From Actinomycetes bacterium (GTDB taxonomy: Bacteria > Actinomycetota > Actinomycetes > Actinomycetales > Microbacteriaceae), in the NCBI GenBank assembly GCA_021793715.1, contig JAJYSF010000061.1, positions 1-6,127 of the forward strand: a stretch of DNA of 6,127 bases. The letters are read 5' to 3'. How positions within the stretch are numbered: position 1 is the first letter of the stretch; the number at the start of each line of letters is the position of its first letter. Positions 6,077 to 6,127 of the stretch are shown here, one piece after another. The notes under the pieces were generated by a model. It saw only the letters and a program-made list of their open reading frames with translations. It was not told the origin of the DNA and did not search any database. A program made the translations under genes and the position numbers.

Positions 6077-6127
6077 TCAGCGCCGGCGCGGGTCGCGGCC
6101 GGTGAGCCGGTCGATCTCGCGGCGTTC
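6077..6127 (-). CDS. Possible 3' end of a convergent gene (partial)
   Basis: On the minus strand, the last 51 bases read ERREIDRLTGRDPRRR and then TGA (complement of 6077-6079). The charged, arginine-rich ending looks like a genuine actinobacterial C-terminus, and the stop falls only six bases past the end of the Nudix gene, as expected for a tightly packed tail-to-tail pair. Sixteen residues are too few to name a family. It could be chance reading of GC-rich DNA. Confidence 0.35.
   Translation of the reverse strand, partial: ERREIDRLTGRDPRRR

Noticed and set aside
921..6080. The shared string ATCCGTCAG at 922-930 and 6072-6080
   Set aside because: Nine bases built partly from the abundant GATCC context. 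One site is a promoter-like gap and the other a gene end, so it is most likely coincidence.

Overview
The window is GC-rich, densely coding DNA, almost certainly from an actinobacterium and probably a Microbacteriaceae-type organism. This placement is an inference. It rests on the strongly GC-biased third codon positions, GTG starts, leaderless-looking gene starts, and the gene order scpA-scpB-rluB-tyrA-cmk-der, which is a familiar actinobacterial arrangement.

Positions 1-5008 hold one plus-strand gene train. It contains the 3' end of scpA, then scpB, an RluB-family rRNA pseudouridine synthase, a TyrA prephenate dehydrogenase with a C-terminal ACT-like domain, cytidylate kinase (cmk) and the double-GTPase ribosome assembly factor Der. 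Four of the five junctions overlap, by 11, 4, 8 and 11 bases, which suggests translational coupling. The exception is the 47-base gap between scpB and rluB, which carries a plausible -10 element placed for a leaderless rluB transcript. The train therefore joins chromosome organisation (ScpAB with SMC), ribosome maturation (RluB, Der), tyrosine synthesis and CMP/dCMP phosphorylation. None of these genes is broken.

Positions 5009-5191 are intergenic. They hold a structured element: a 17-base unit repeated directly with a 19-base period, followed by a long inverted arm that can pair with either copy. A GC-rich hairpin and a second leaderless-type promoter candidate (TAGAGT six bases before an ATG) follow.

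Positions 5192-6070 encode the least routine protein: an N-terminal Nudix hydrolase domain fused to a C-terminal domain that looks like a PIN/NYN-type nuclease and keeps all the expected acidic positions. The last 51 bases may be the 3' end of a convergent minus-strand gene.

Most of the window is ordinary core genome. The items most worth a second look are the Nudix-NYN fusion, the repeat/inverted-repeat element upstream of it, and a marked excess of the palindrome GGATCC (16 copies in 6.1 kb).
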